Shown here: positions 17,355-26,218 of the stretch, piece after piece
How the letters are laid out: every line of letters begins with the position of its first letter
Numbering within the stretch: position 1 is the first letter of the stretch
NCBI GenBank assembly: GCA_002338655.1
Contig: DDIU01000002.1
Location: 1 to 53,283 of the forward strand
Direction of reading: 5' to 3'
From: Flammeovirgaceae bacterium UBA1842
GTDB lineage: Bacteria > Bacteroidota > Bacteroidia > Cytophagales > Cyclobacteriaceae
Length of the DNA stretch: 53,283 bases
The notes under the pieces: model-generated
What the model was told of the DNA's origin: nothing
What the model saw: only the letters and a program-made list of their open reading frames with translations
The model's database searches: none
Program-made: the position numbers and the translations under genes

Positions 17355-18254
17355 ATGATTCAATTACCAGATTCGAGAAATGAGAATATTCTAATCAATA
17401 TAAATGGTGAACTACTCCCAAGAGAAGAGGCTAAAGTATCTGTGTTCGATAGCGTGGTTCAGGGTGGTGATGCTGTTTGGGAAGGGCTTAGAATATACGA
17501 TGGGAAAGTATTTATGCTTGACGAACACCTTGAAAGAATGGTGAATTCCGCTAAAGCTATGGCGTTTGCTGAGGTTCCTTCAAAAGAGGAGATAAAGGAA
17601 CAGGTGTTTAGGACTTTGAAAGCAAACGGGATGTATGATGAAGCACATATACGCCTTACACTTACCAGAGGTAAAAAAGTGACTTCTGGAATGAGTCCCC
17701 ATTTCAACCAATATGGGCCTACATTGATCGTATTGGCAGAGTGGAAAAAGCCTGTCTATAGCACAGCGGGAATCAATTTGATCACTTCTTCCATTAGAAG
17801 GAATCCTCCACAATGTGTAGATTCCAAAATACACCACAATAACCTTATCAATAATATACTTGCAAAAATAGAGGCCAATTTAGCAGGTGTTGAAGATGCA
17901 GTTATGCTTGATGTTGACGGATTTGTATCGGAAACCAATGCAACCAATATATTTTTTGTATATAATGGAAAAGTAAAAACCCCCTTTGCCGATAGTTGCC
18001 TGCCGGGAATCACAAGGGCTAATGTGTTAAAATTGGCGGAACAAAATAATATCCCAATCACGGAAAAAAGGATCTCCATTTCAGAAATGTACACTGCTGA
18101 TGAGGTGTTTGTAACAGGTACTATGGGAGAAATAACCCCAGTACTTAACATTGACGGTAGGGAAATAGGCATTGGTGCCGGTCCTTTGACCAATAAGATT
18201 TTGGGGCTTTACAAAACCATGACTAAGTCCCAGGGATTGGCTATTCCAAAATAA
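17355..18254 (+). CDS. Class IV aminotransferase (BCAT/D-amino acid type)
   Basis: A 299-residue fold-type IV PLP enzyme. It has the N-terminal FDSVVQGGDAVWEGLRIYDG segment, the Schiff-base Lys158 in DSKIHHNNL, an SETNATNIFF motif with the cofactor-ring Glu near 194, and TGTMGEITPV near the C-terminus, where the phosphate-binding Thr lies. The family includes branched-chain aminotransferase, D-alanine aminotransferase and aminodeoxychorismate lyase; motifs look closest to BCAT-like proteins but do not settle the substrate. Coupling to the sulfotransferase-like gene suggests a shared, uncharacterised pathway rather than ordinary valine/leucine synthesis. Confidence 0.85.
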   Translation: MIQLPDSRNENILININGELLPREEAKVSVFDSVVQGGDAVWEGLRIYDGKVFMLDEHLERMVNSAKAMAFAEVPSKEEIKEQVFRTLKANGMYDEAHIRLTLTRGKKVTSGMSPHFNQYGPTLIVLAEWKKPVYSTAGINLITSSIRRNPPQCVDSKIHHNNLINNILAKIEANLAGVEDAVMLDVDGFVSETNATNIFFVYNGKVKTPFADSCLPGITRANVLKLAEQNNIPITEKRISISEMYTADEVFVTGTMGEITPVLNIDGREIGIGAGPLTNKILGLYKTMTKSQGLAIPK

Positions 18255-18293
18255 ACAGTACCTTTTCTAAAGAAATTAGTGTAAATTTTGACT

Positions 18294-19571
18294 ATGAATC
18301 CGTCCAAATCAGGCTGGCTCAACGAATTCGTTGACTATAGAAAAAAGGCATTTGTCCTCAATAATGAGTTCAGTAAAATCAGGATGGGCAAGCACCCCGA
18401 TCAATCCTTTTATGGGATTATTCAACCCACTGGTATTATGTACGGCTATCCCGTGAATAAATTTGGGTTTAATGAAGAACACGAATGGGGGGATAAGGAG
18501 AAAATTAAATTACTGCTAGCCGACAGTCTCATTAACATAGCCGAACTGTATAATGAAACCACTATAGATAATGAAGCGGATTTTATTGACTTAATAGAGG
18601 ATGCAATGGTCAACCTCAGCGACTTTTACAAAGGGGTTTATCCTGAAATAGCAGTTTCCACTAAAAACTGGCTTGGAAAGAAAAAGGACATTTTCAGTTT
18701 AGCTGAGCAAATCATAAATAAAAGAGTGGCCCTCACTGTAAGCAATAACGCCAATTTTTGGACGGATTTCTTTAGCAGGAGTCAGCTCTTTTTAGATATT
18801 TATATTTTTGGCCAATGGAATCATACCCATCCTGATAAAGTACTCTTGGATTTTTTTAAAGGGGAAAAGGAAGAACTTAGCTTTACTTCGTTAAAGGTGT
18901 TGGCGGCTGCTACCCACGCCAACCAACATATTGAGGAGGAGGAACGGGCCTTGTTCGAGCATTTTATTTCTAACTCTCCCCTGCCCATTGAAAAGAAAAG
19001 GGTGGCCAAGGAATATTTTGAACACGGATTAAAGATTCAAGAACTTCCTATTCAAGAATCAGACCCCTGGATTATAAGAAAGTTCTTTTTGGAACTGGCC
19101 ATGCTCACCGTCTGGTCTGATAAAAAGGTAGACGAGGCAGAACGTGCATTTCTAAAGTCGTTTAATGAGTCCCTTGGCTTTAGTGATGATGAATTTGAGG
19201 TAAGTTTAATTGCAGTAGAGGGGTTTCTGTTACAAAACTGGAGTCAATTAGAGCGTCTACAAAGTAAAATTGACTATGCTTCAGTGAGTGAAGAATATAT
19301 TGGGCATTTAGTAAAAATGTGTTCCCGACATATGAATAAGTTAGAGAGCATGATCACCGAAGACAGGCAACTTTTGTCAGCGATTAAAAGAGGTAATTCT
19401 AGCGAGCTGACTGAAGACGATCGGCAAATGATTAGAAATAAATTTTTAGAGATACTTCAGTCTATCCCTAATTTCAGGGTGGTGATGTTGCCAGATGAGT
19501 TTTTAAGTTATGAAAACCTATTGAGGGTTATTCCAAAGGAGTCTATTTCCCGGATTCTTGCTCAAGATTAG
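18294..19571 (+). CDS. LETM1-related biofilm-associated family protein
   Basis: A 425-residue soluble protein beginning MNPSKSGWL. The middle has TerB-like helical segments (ANQHIEEEERALFEHF, then LAMLTVWSDKKVDEAERAF), and the C-terminal 60 residues (SELTEDDRQMI to the end) resemble the ribosome-binding-like segment of LETM1 proteins. I recognise it as the Bacteroidota family called LETM1-related biofilm-associated protein, from memory of that family; no mechanism is known to me. The ATG at 18294 is preferred over a TTG two codons upstream. Its last 29 bases overlap the 3' end of the convergent terC gene. Confidence 0.65.
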   Translation: MNPSKSGWLNEFVDYRKKAFVLNNEFSKIRMGKHPDQSFYGIIQPTGIMYGYPVNKFGFNEEHEWGDKEKIKLLLADSLINIAELYNETTIDNEADFIDLIEDAMVNLSDFYKGVYPEIAVSTKNWLGKKKDIFSLAEQIINKRVALTVSNNANFWTDFFSRSQLFLDIYIFGQWNHTHPDKVLLDFFKGEKEELSFTSLKVLAAATHANQHIEEEERALFEHFISNSPLPIEKKRVAKEYFEHGLKIQELPIQESDPWIIRKFFLELAMLTVWSDKKVDEAERAFLKSFNESLGFSDDEFEVSLIAVEGFLLQNWSQLERLQSKIDYASVSEEYIGHLVKMCSRHMNKLESMITEDRQLLSAIKRGNSSELTEDDRQMIRNKFLEILQSIPNFRVVMLPDEFLSYENLLRVIPKESISRILAQD

Positions 19572-20523
19572 CACCCCCATCTTTTTTTGGAAAAATAAGG
19601 GAAAACACTATCGAGCCTCCAAGCACAAGCAATATCACTATAAAGCTTACCATGATATCGATTTTGATGTGGAATATTTCCAAAAGCATTTTGGCTCCAA
19701 TAAATATCAGAATAAAAGAAAGGCCTTTTTGTAGCAAATAGAATTTGTCTATAATACCTGCAAGTAGAAAGAACTTAGCCCTTAAACCCAATATGGCGAA
19801 AATGTTGGAGGTATAAATCAGAAACTCATTCTGGGTAATGGCAAACGCAGCTGGGATAGAATCAACAGCAAAAATTAAATCCGTTGTTTCTACGAGGATG
19901 ATAACCAGAAACAATGGTGTGAATAAAAATTTACCATTACGCCTTACTACAAACCTACCCCCAAAATCACTTTTTGTAATATTCAGATACTTTCTGGCCA
20001 ATTTTAGAAGTGGGTTTTTACCCGGATCCATTTCTTCATCTCCATCATCAAAGAATATTTTAATTCCTGAATAGACGAGAAAAACACCAAAAATATAGAG
20101 TATCCAATAAAACTGACTTATTAGATATGCACCTACAAATATGAAAATGGCCCTGAAAACTATGGCCCCAATGATGCCCCAAAATAAAATGTTATGATAG
20201 TATTCTTCCTTTACAGCGAAGTACCTGAGTATAAGTAAGATGACAAAAATATTATCTACGGATAAGGCATATTCCGTAACATAAGCCGTAAAAAAAGTAA
20301 TGGACGCATCAGCGCCATCACCATACGAATAAATTAAGTACCCGAAACCTACAGAAATGGCTACCCAGAAAATAGACTGATAAAGTGCTGAACGAGTAGA
20401 AATCTTATGCGCTTTTTTATTGAAAAAGCCCAGATCGATCACCAAGAAGAGTAAGATAATAAACCCAAAAAGGCCAAACAGTGTTAGCTCATGTGTGTTT
20501 TCTAAGAAGGATATTATAAGCAT
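19543..20523 (-). CDS. TerC/Alx-family membrane transporter
   Basis: A 326-residue polytopic membrane protein of the TerC family, whose studied members (Alx, YceF-like, TerC) export Mn2+ or supply metal to exoenzymes. The two family signatures are present: EYALSVDNIFV and DLIFAVDSIPAAFAI, each with an acidic pair in a membrane helix, plus NIFAILGLRAKF. About eight hydrophobic helices are visible, and the tail is charged and cytoplasmic. A Fur-family regulator gene lies upstream on the same strand with 174 bases between; a metal link is inferred. I looked for the yybP-ykoY Mn riboswitch in that leader and saw none. Confidence 0.93.
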   Translation of the reverse strand: MLIISFLENTHELTLFGLFGFIILLFLVIDLGFFNKKAHKISTRSALYQSIFWVAISVGFGYLIYSYGDGADASITFFTAYVTEYALSVDNIFVILLILRYFAVKEEYYHNILFWGIIGAIVFRAIFIFVGAYLISQFYWILYIFGVFLVYSGIKIFFDDGDEEMDPGKNPLLKLARKYLNITKSDFGGRFVVRRNGKFLFTPLFLVIILVETTDLIFAVDSIPAAFAITQNEFLIYTSNIFAILGLRAKFFLLAGIIDKFYLLQKGLSFILIFIGAKMLLEIFHIKIDIMVSFIVILLVLGGSIVFSLIFPKKDGGANLEQESGK

Positions 20524-20577
20524 CCGTAGGGATTATTACCAATTATCTATAGACAGCAATATATTAAATTAATTATT

Positions 20578-20609
20578 AAGTAATAGGCTACAAATGCTAA
20601 TTATTACTT
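20578..20609. promoter_or_regulatory. Inverted repeat upstream of terC
   Basis: AAGTAATA (20578-20585) and TATTACTT (20602-20609) are exact inverted copies separated by 16 bases, about 55 bp upstream of the terC start, in very AT-rich DNA. It could be an operator for the neighbouring Fur-family protein. The low complexity makes chance occurrence plausible. Confidence 0.3.
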
Positions 20610-20697
20610 ATAATAACTTGCAAATTAACTAAATTAAATTCCCGCCAAAAACTTACATCGTCTTTATTCTATTTTTGGGTAAAATAAAAAGACTTGT

Positions 20698-21105
20698 TTA
20701 TCCGCAATTTTGACAGATACCATGAACAAGAATATTTTTTTCTGTGATTTTGTAACCTGGAGGGAGATTTATTACTGGAATCGAAACCTTATCGAGACAA
20801 GATGTTTGACCACATTCATTACACTTAAAGTGTACATGCTCATGGTTATGATCGTTGACCCCGCAATCAATGCAAAGCGCATACTTAGTGGCCCCACTAT
20901 CATCAAGTACTTTATGAATAAGGCCTTTTTCTAAAAATGTTTTTAGAGTACGATAGACTGTAACCCGGTCAGTGTCAGGATCTATACTTTTCTCGATCTC
21001 CGACTGACTGAGGGCTTGTGGGGTACTTAGCAAAAGCCCAAGTACTTCATGCCTACATGATGTCGTTTTAAGTGCATGATTTTCCAATACTTCCCTAGCT
21101 TCCAT
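20698..21105 (-). CDS. Fur-family metalloregulator
   Basis: A 135-residue Fur-superfamily repressor: N-terminal winged helix (ALSQSEIEKSI, then DRVTVYRTLKTFLEKGLIHKV with the recognition helix) and a C-terminal metal and dimer domain with the His-rich HNHEHVHFKC and two Cys pairs (CNEC, CQNC) typical of the structural zinc site. It is closer to Zur-type lengths than to classical Fur, but the metal is not decidable by eye. It lies 17 bases after the ABC exporter gene, probably co-transcribed with it, and precedes terC. Confidence 0.92.
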   Translation of the reverse strand: MEAREVLENHALKTTSCRHEVLGLLLSTPQALSQSEIEKSIDPDTDRVTVYRTLKTFLEKGLIHKVLDDSGATKYALCIDCGVNDHNHEHVHFKCNECGQTSCLDKVSIPVINLPPGYKITEKNILVHGICQNCG

Positions 21106-21122
21106 ACCTAAATTTACGCAAT

Positions 21123-22919
21123 CTACTTCAATTGAAACTGAAGTTTTGACAAATAACTATAGATGCCAGTGTCATCTGAGGCAAGCTCTTCATGTGTTCC
21201 TGATTCCACAATCTCACCTTCTTTCAAAACAAAAATCTGGTCTACCTTACGGATGGTTGCCAATCGATGGGCAATGATGATTGTTGTTCGGTTTTTCATT
21301 AGTTCATCCAATGCTTGTTGAACCAGATGTTCTGATTCGGCATCAAGACTACTGGTAGCCTCATCGAGCACCAATATGGCAGGATCTTTCAATATGGCCC
21401 TGGCTATGGCAATGCGTTGCCGTTGGCCTCCAGAAAGTTTCACCCCGCGCTCACCCACCACGGTGTCAAGCTTTTCTGGAAATCTTTCTATAAACTCCAG
21501 AGCATTGGCCTTTTCGGCAGCATTTAATATCTCCTCATCTGAGGCATTCGGCCTTCCATAAGCAATATTTTCTTTTATGGTCCCACCAAAAAGCATTACC
21601 TCCTGAGGCACCATGCCCACATTTAACCGCAGCATGTGCAAGTCATAATTATTAATATCCTCACCATCGATGGTTATACTTCCACTGGTGGCTTCATAGA
21701 ATCGGGACAGCAATTGTATAATGGTTGACTTCCCAGCACCACTTTGCCCAACCAGAGCAATTTTTTGCCCTTGATTTATCTGTAAGTTGATGTCTTTCAA
21801 CACCTTAAGTTTTTTTCTTGTAGGGTATGAAAAGCCCACATTATTAAAGGATATTTCACCCTTCAATTTGAGTTTTTTGCCTTTATCGTCAGTAAGTTCA
21901 GGTTCTTCATCTATGATTTCCAGTACTCTTTCCGAAGCACCTATGGCGCGTTGTACCTGGCCATATATATCACCCAACCCAGCAATAGATCCACCAATAA
22001 AAATGGTGTAAAGAACGAATGAAAGTAAATCCCCAACAGACATACTGTGCGATTGGACCAATGTAGCCCCATACCACATTACGGCCACTATTCCACCAAA
22101 GAGAGCGAAGATGATAAATGATATAAAAGCCCCGCGATGGGTGGCGGTTTTTAATGCGATGGTGACTACCTCATCTAACTTTTTACCATAACGCCTTCTT
22201 TCAAAAAACTCATTGGTAAATGCTTTGACAACATTAATGGCTTGCAGTGTTTCTTCCACAATGGTATTGGCTTCTGCCAATTTATCTTGTGTGGCTTTAG
22301 AAAGCTTTCGGATGGATTTGCCAAATATCAATGCACTCAATACCAATATCGGAAAAGTTGCCAGCATAAAAAGCGTCAATTTTGGAGCAACAAAAAAGAT
22401 GACCACGATTCCAATAATCAAGGTGGCGACTTGTCTAAAAAGCTCGGCTAAAGTAGTTGAGAATGTATCCTGAAGCATTGAAACATCAGAAGTAATCCTA
22501 CTTATAAGTTCTCCGATCCTTCGGCTGTCAAAGAAGCTTGTAGGTAGGGTCACCATTCTACTAAAGACGGAACGTCTAATGTCTGCCATTGAACGCTCAC
22601 TTACCTGAGCAAAGAGATAAACCCTGAAAAAGGAAAATATACTTTGAAAGAAAAGCACACCGACCAAGGCTGCGGTTATTTCATTGATAGTAAATGGGAA
22701 TCCGGGCTTATCCTGAGCCACATCCATAAGTTTTCCAGCTAAGTATGGGAAAACCAATAGCGTTGTACTGCTAAAGACAAGGCAGATCATACCCAGAATA
22801 AATTGCCCCTTATACGGTTTTATATATCTAAATACACCTATTAGCTTGTTAAAACTTTGTTTGTTAAGTGCTCTTTTTTCTTCTTCGTTGAGAGGGGTGT
22901 TTCCTTTACGCTTTGCCAT
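21123..22919 (-). CDS. ABC exporter, fused permease and ATPase
   Basis: A 598-residue MsbA/LmrA-type half-transporter. A six-helix membrane domain spans about 35-330, followed by an ABC domain with Walker A GQSGAGKST near 391, the signature LSGGQRQR, Walker B ILVLDEATSSLD and the switch His in IIIAHRLAT. It works as a homodimer, exporting lipids or amphiphilic compounds; the substrate is unknown. A TAAATTTG box at 22942-22949 on this strand is a good -7 element for it. The Fur-like gene follows 17 bases downstream. Confidence 0.93.
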   Translation of the reverse strand: MAKRKGNTPLNEEEKRALNKQSFNKLIGVFRYIKPYKGQFILGMICLVFSSTTLLVFPYLAGKLMDVAQDKPGFPFTINEITAALVGVLFFQSIFSFFRVYLFAQVSERSMADIRRSVFSRMVTLPTSFFDSRRIGELISRITSDVSMLQDTFSTTLAELFRQVATLIIGIVVIFFVAPKLTLFMLATFPILVLSALIFGKSIRKLSKATQDKLAEANTIVEETLQAINVVKAFTNEFFERRRYGKKLDEVVTIALKTATHRGAFISFIIFALFGGIVAVMWYGATLVQSHSMSVGDLLSFVLYTIFIGGSIAGLGDIYGQVQRAIGASERVLEIIDEEPELTDDKGKKLKLKGEISFNNVGFSYPTRKKLKVLKDINLQINQGQKIALVGQSGAGKSTIIQLLSRFYEATSGSITIDGEDINNYDLHMLRLNVGMVPQEVMLFGGTIKENIAYGRPNASDEEILNAAEKANALEFIERFPEKLDTVVGERGVKLSGGQRQRIAIARAILKDPAILVLDEATSSLDAESEHLVQQALDELMKNRTTIIIAHRLATIRKVDQIFVLKEGEIVESGTHEELASDDTGIYSYLSKLQFQLK

Positions 22920-22941
22920 GGAGTATAATCCTTTGAGGCCG

Positions 22942-22949
22942 CAAATTTA
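22942..22949 (-). promoter_or_regulatory. -7 promoter box of the ABC exporter gene
   Basis: Read on the minus strand, TAAATTTG matches TAnnTTTG exactly, 22 bases before the exporter start codon at 22919. The -33 region has no TTTG. Confidence 0.4.
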
Positions 22950-23059
22950 TTCAGAATAGCCATCTTTGTCTAATTATAAATAAAAAACTACATGGGGGTG
23001 TAAATCCACCCAATTGCTTATATTTATTTTAACTTTATAAAAAACAAAAGAGAGACATT

Positions 23060-23977
23060 ATGTTCCCATTTAAAAGGGTGTTAGTAGCACTTGACCTAAC
23101 TGAAATGGACGAAACGCTTATAGCGTATACGGCCTATCTCAATACCATATTTGATATTGAAAAACTTTATTTTGTGCATGTTGCTAAATCCCTTGAACTA
23201 CCCGAAAGACTTCTTGAGAAATATCCAAAATTAAGGGCCCCTGCCGATGAGACCATCGAAGGGATTATCAGAGAGAAAGTTGACAAGCAATATAAAAACA
23301 ATAAAAAGGTAGAGATCAAGATTGAAGTTAGGGAGGGCAATGCTGAGGATAGGATTATGCGTTTGTCAGACATAAAGGAAGTGGATCTGATTGTAATGGG
23401 GCGCAAGCATAATCTCAAAGGAAGTGGTATGTTGCCCAATAGAATTGCAAGAATTGGCCATTGTTCATTGCTTACCGTGCCGGAAAAAACCGATATAAAA
23501 ATCAACAAAATTATGGTCCCTGTTGATTTTTCAAAGAATTCTCAGTTTGCGGTAGAGCAAGGCAAAATAATAGCTGAAAAGACAAAAGCTGAATTGGTGA
23601 TTCAAAACACCTACGCAGTGCCTTCCGGATACCACACCATTGGTAAGAGCTATGAAGAGTTTGCCCAGATAATGAAGGAACATGCGCAGGAAGATGCCCA
23701 AAAATTTATTAAAGATTGCGGAATATCAGAAGGTAAATTAAGCATTCTACTTTCATTGGATGATGACAATGAGCCTTCGAATAAAATCCATGCAGAGGCA
23801 ATAAAACACAAAGCTGACTTGATAATAATAGCTTCACGAGGTCGTACCGGATTGGCCAATATATTACTTGGTAGCGTGGCCGATAAGATATTGCAATTGA
23901 AAAATCAGGTGCCAGTATTGGTTGTGAAAAACAAAAAGCACAACCTTGGGTTCCTTGAGGCGTTGTTAAGGCTTTAG
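23060..23977 (+). CDS. Tandem universal stress protein
   Basis: A 305-residue protein made of two UspA domains (about 1-145 and 150-300). The second ends with the ATP-binding pattern GRTGLANILLGSVADKI (Gly-2x-Gly-9x-Gly-Ser type); the first has the corresponding GRKHNLKGSGMLPNRIA, with an altered loop. Both begin with the family strand (KRVLVALDLTE; NKIMVPVDFS). The role is probably stress or energy-state signalling in the cytoplasm. It has its own promoter region, divergent from the ABC exporter; its last four bases overlap the 3' end of the convergent hydrolase gene. Confidence 0.93.
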   Translation: MFPFKRVLVALDLTEMDETLIAYTAYLNTIFDIEKLYFVHVAKSLELPERLLEKYPKLRAPADETIEGIIREKVDKQYKNNKKVEIKIEVREGNAEDRIMRLSDIKEVDLIVMGRKHNLKGSGMLPNRIARIGHCSLLTVPEKTDIKINKIMVPVDFSKNSQFAVEQGKIIAEKTKAELVIQNTYAVPSGYHTIGKSYEEFAQIMKEHAQEDAQKFIKDCGISEGKLSILLSLDDDNEPSNKIHAEAIKHKADLIIIASRGRTGLANILLGSVADKILQLKNQVPVLVVKNKKHNLGFLEALLRL

Positions 23978-24999
23978 TAAGGCTGGCCCATAACAAATGG
24001 CGACTGCTCTACAGGCTTCAAACCAACTACTTCCTCAAGAAATTTAATGGTTTCGTTTTCTACTGCATCTACACTTTCAGAGGTAAGATAGGAGCCAATT
24101 ACATGATGATTTGCATTTGGAAAATCCACCTTTCTTTTCATGGCAGAGGGCGTGCCCAGTTCATCATACATTTTGAGCATGGCCGGTACAGAAACGGTCA
24201 TGTCCTGTGCTGTATCATTACGGTAATAATATCCCATAAAAACGGGTTGTGTTACCGTCTTGAAGGTTTCTTCCGTCATAGTCTGATCCATCATAGCGCG
24301 GAGTTGGGTCAATACTTCAATCCTGTACTTATTGGTCCAATAATTGGCGCGGATCCTGTCCAGTGGCCACTCGTTATAAGCCGACCCTTTCACTAGTTTG
24401 GCAAGTTGTAACCCCCATGGTTTGGTGAGTAAAAAGGATTTTTGATCGTAGATATCAACATTTGGAGAATACATCACCAACGCAGCAATATTAGGATGGC
24501 CTTCTGCTAAGTAGAGTGAATACGTGCCGCCAGTAGATGTGGAAAGAAAAATTACCTTCTTGCCTATTTTCATTCCAATGGCAATGGCTTCCTTGGCACT
24601 TTCCATCATTTCCTCAGCTGTTAGGTTGAGCATAGGTTCTTTTTCTTTCAGCCCATGCCCCGCTATGCGTGGAAGGTACAAATTACAACCAAAGAGTTTG
24701 GCCAAATCCCTATGTATTGGATCACCTTCGGCCTGACTGGCTGAGAATCCGTGTAGGTACACTATACTATATTCTGTAACAGTAGGAATCGTGTCATACC
24801 AGATTATTCGTCCCTCATTGTTGGGCTTAATATTAGGAATGGCTGCCTCTTTCGTGTTTACAAATTTTTCCAGCTCATGTAAATCAGTGGGTACTTCTGG
24901 CAATTCTTTGGTTAGTGTTGGAATCTCTACGCTTGGTCCAACAAGGTAAACGACAACCAAAATAGCAGAAATGCCGACAATCCATTTTAAAAGCTTCAT
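23974..24999 (-). CDS. Alpha/beta hydrolase, membrane-anchored
   Basis: A 341-residue alpha/beta hydrolase. One N-terminal hydrophobic helix (about 5-21) suggests a signal anchor. The oxyanion region is VYLHGFSASQ (80-89), RIAGHG lies near 111-116, and the nucleophile elbow reads STSTGG, with Ser155 as the likely nucleophile, so Ser replaces the first Gly of GxSxG. The catalytic His is probably in NANHHVIG near the C-terminus. An esterase or lipase role is likely; the substrate is unknown. It lies 24 bases after the aminotransferase-fold gene, probably in an operon with it. Confidence 0.85.
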   Translation of the reverse strand: MKLLKWIVGISAILVVVYLVGPSVEIPTLTKELPEVPTDLHELEKFVNTKEAAIPNIKPNNEGRIIWYDTIPTVTEYSIVYLHGFSASQAEGDPIHRDLAKLFGCNLYLPRIAGHGLKEKEPMLNLTAEEMMESAKEAIAIGMKIGKKVIFLSTSTGGTYSLYLAEGHPNIAALVMYSPNVDIYDQKSFLLTKPWGLQLAKLVKGSAYNEWPLDRIRANYWTNKYRIEVLTQLRAMMDQTMTEETFKTVTQPVFMGYYYRNDTAQDMTVSVPAMLKMYDELGTPSAMKRKVDFPNANHHVIGSYLTSESVDAVENETIKFLEEVVGLKPVEQSPFVMGQPY

Positions 25000-25023
25000 A
25001 GATGAATATTTTTTTAATTGAAT

Positions 25024-26172
25024 TTAATGTGAGGTTAAAACATGAACTAATTTTTCAACATCCTGCTGATCGTTGTATAAATGTGGAGCAACCCTAATGG
25101 CATCTCCACGCACAGAAACGGAAATCTTATTATCCTGAAGGGCAAGTTTAATTTTATCCATTTTTGAAATGTCGTTGCATCGGATACCAAACAAATGCGC
25201 ACTTCTATAATTGGGATTTTCAATGTTATATCCAGCAGTAGTTAAAGAGATATTGGCCTCAACGAATAGTTGTTTACAATAGGCTTGGATATTTTCTACC
25301 CCCCAGCTATTCAATTGATCAATGGCCTTTTTAAGCATGGGCACCAAAATAAAATTACTGTGCTCACCTACTTCATACCTCAGTGCCCCCTCCTGGTAGT
25401 GATCATTGTAACTAACCAATGCTGCGAAATTTTCACTTTCAAACCGGTTAATCCAGTTTTCTTCAATGGGTACCCCATTGTCAAACACCTTGCCAAAATA
25501 GGCCAATCCGATAGAATAGGGGCCGAGCAGCCACTTATAGCCAGCACAGATCAGGGCATCAGGTTGTAACTTTGCTACGTCAATAGGCAGTGCACCTACT
25601 GACTGTGTTCCGTCAATTATTAAAAGTGCCCCAACTTCTTTTGTCCTTTTTCTGATACGCTCTAAATTGAACAAGGTGCCATCGGCCCAATGGACATTGG
25701 CCATAGCCACTACAGCTACTGACTCATCGATCGCATCAAAAATTGCCTCATTCCAATGTTTCCCACGGTCTTCACCCTTAGGGGCTGAAATAGTAATCAA
25801 TTTTCCCCGATTTTCATCACAAAGCCTTTTCCAAGGGTAATAATTACTTGGGAATTGTTCACCAATTACTACTACCTTTTGCCCTTTTTTAAGGGCCACA
25901 TTTTTACAGACCGTAGAGATCCCATAAGACACGGAAGGGATAATGACAATACGTTTTGGATCGGACGCATTGATGAGTTTGGCATACGAAGCCCTTAGGG
26001 ATTCCCCATCTGTAAAAAAATCCTGTGCGCTAATCTTGGCAGGGTTTCGCTTTCCTTTAATTGCCTCAATACCTGCCTCTTCCACACTTTTAAGAATCGG
26101 GGACATGTAAGCACAATTCAGATAGGTTTGTTCATCATCTAGGGAGAACAGTTCTTTTTGACAGGTGATCAT
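25024..26172 (-). CDS. Class V aminotransferase-fold PLP enzyme
   Basis: A 382-residue fold-type I PLP enzyme of the cysteine desulfurase/isopenicillin-N epimerase group. Cofactor residues are visible: HWADGTLF near 161, IIDGTQSVG with Asp187, and GYKWLLGP with the Schiff-base Lys213. There is no obvious catalytic cysteine loop as in IscS/SufS, so a desulfurase role is unlikely; a kynureninase-, epimerase- or aminotransferase-like reaction is possible. The ORF sits between the lipoprotein gene (46 bases upstream) and the hydrolase gene (24 bases downstream), all on the minus strand. Confidence 0.82.
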   Translation of the reverse strand: MITCQKELFSLDDEQTYLNCAYMSPILKSVEEAGIEAIKGKRNPAKISAQDFFTDGESLRASYAKLINASDPKRIVIIPSVSYGISTVCKNVALKKGQKVVVIGEQFPSNYYPWKRLCDENRGKLITISAPKGEDRGKHWNEAIFDAIDESVAVVAMANVHWADGTLFNLERIRKRTKEVGALLIIDGTQSVGALPIDVAKLQPDALICAGYKWLLGPYSIGLAYFGKVFDNGVPIEENWINRFESENFAALVSYNDHYQEGALRYEVGEHSNFILVPMLKKAIDQLNSWGVENIQAYCKQLFVEANISLTTAGYNIENPNYRSAHLFGIRCNDISKMDKIKLALQDNKISVSVRGDAIRVAPHLYNDQQDVEKLVHVLTSH

Positions 26173-26218
26173 GAAACTTAAATTTTGAGTAAGGCTATAA
26201 ATTTACTCAAAGTGATCA

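Noticed and set aside
20524..20697. Possible manganese (yybP-ykoY) riboswitch before terC
   Set aside because: The leader is nearly all A and T, with no GC-rich paired regions or conserved loop sequences expected for it.
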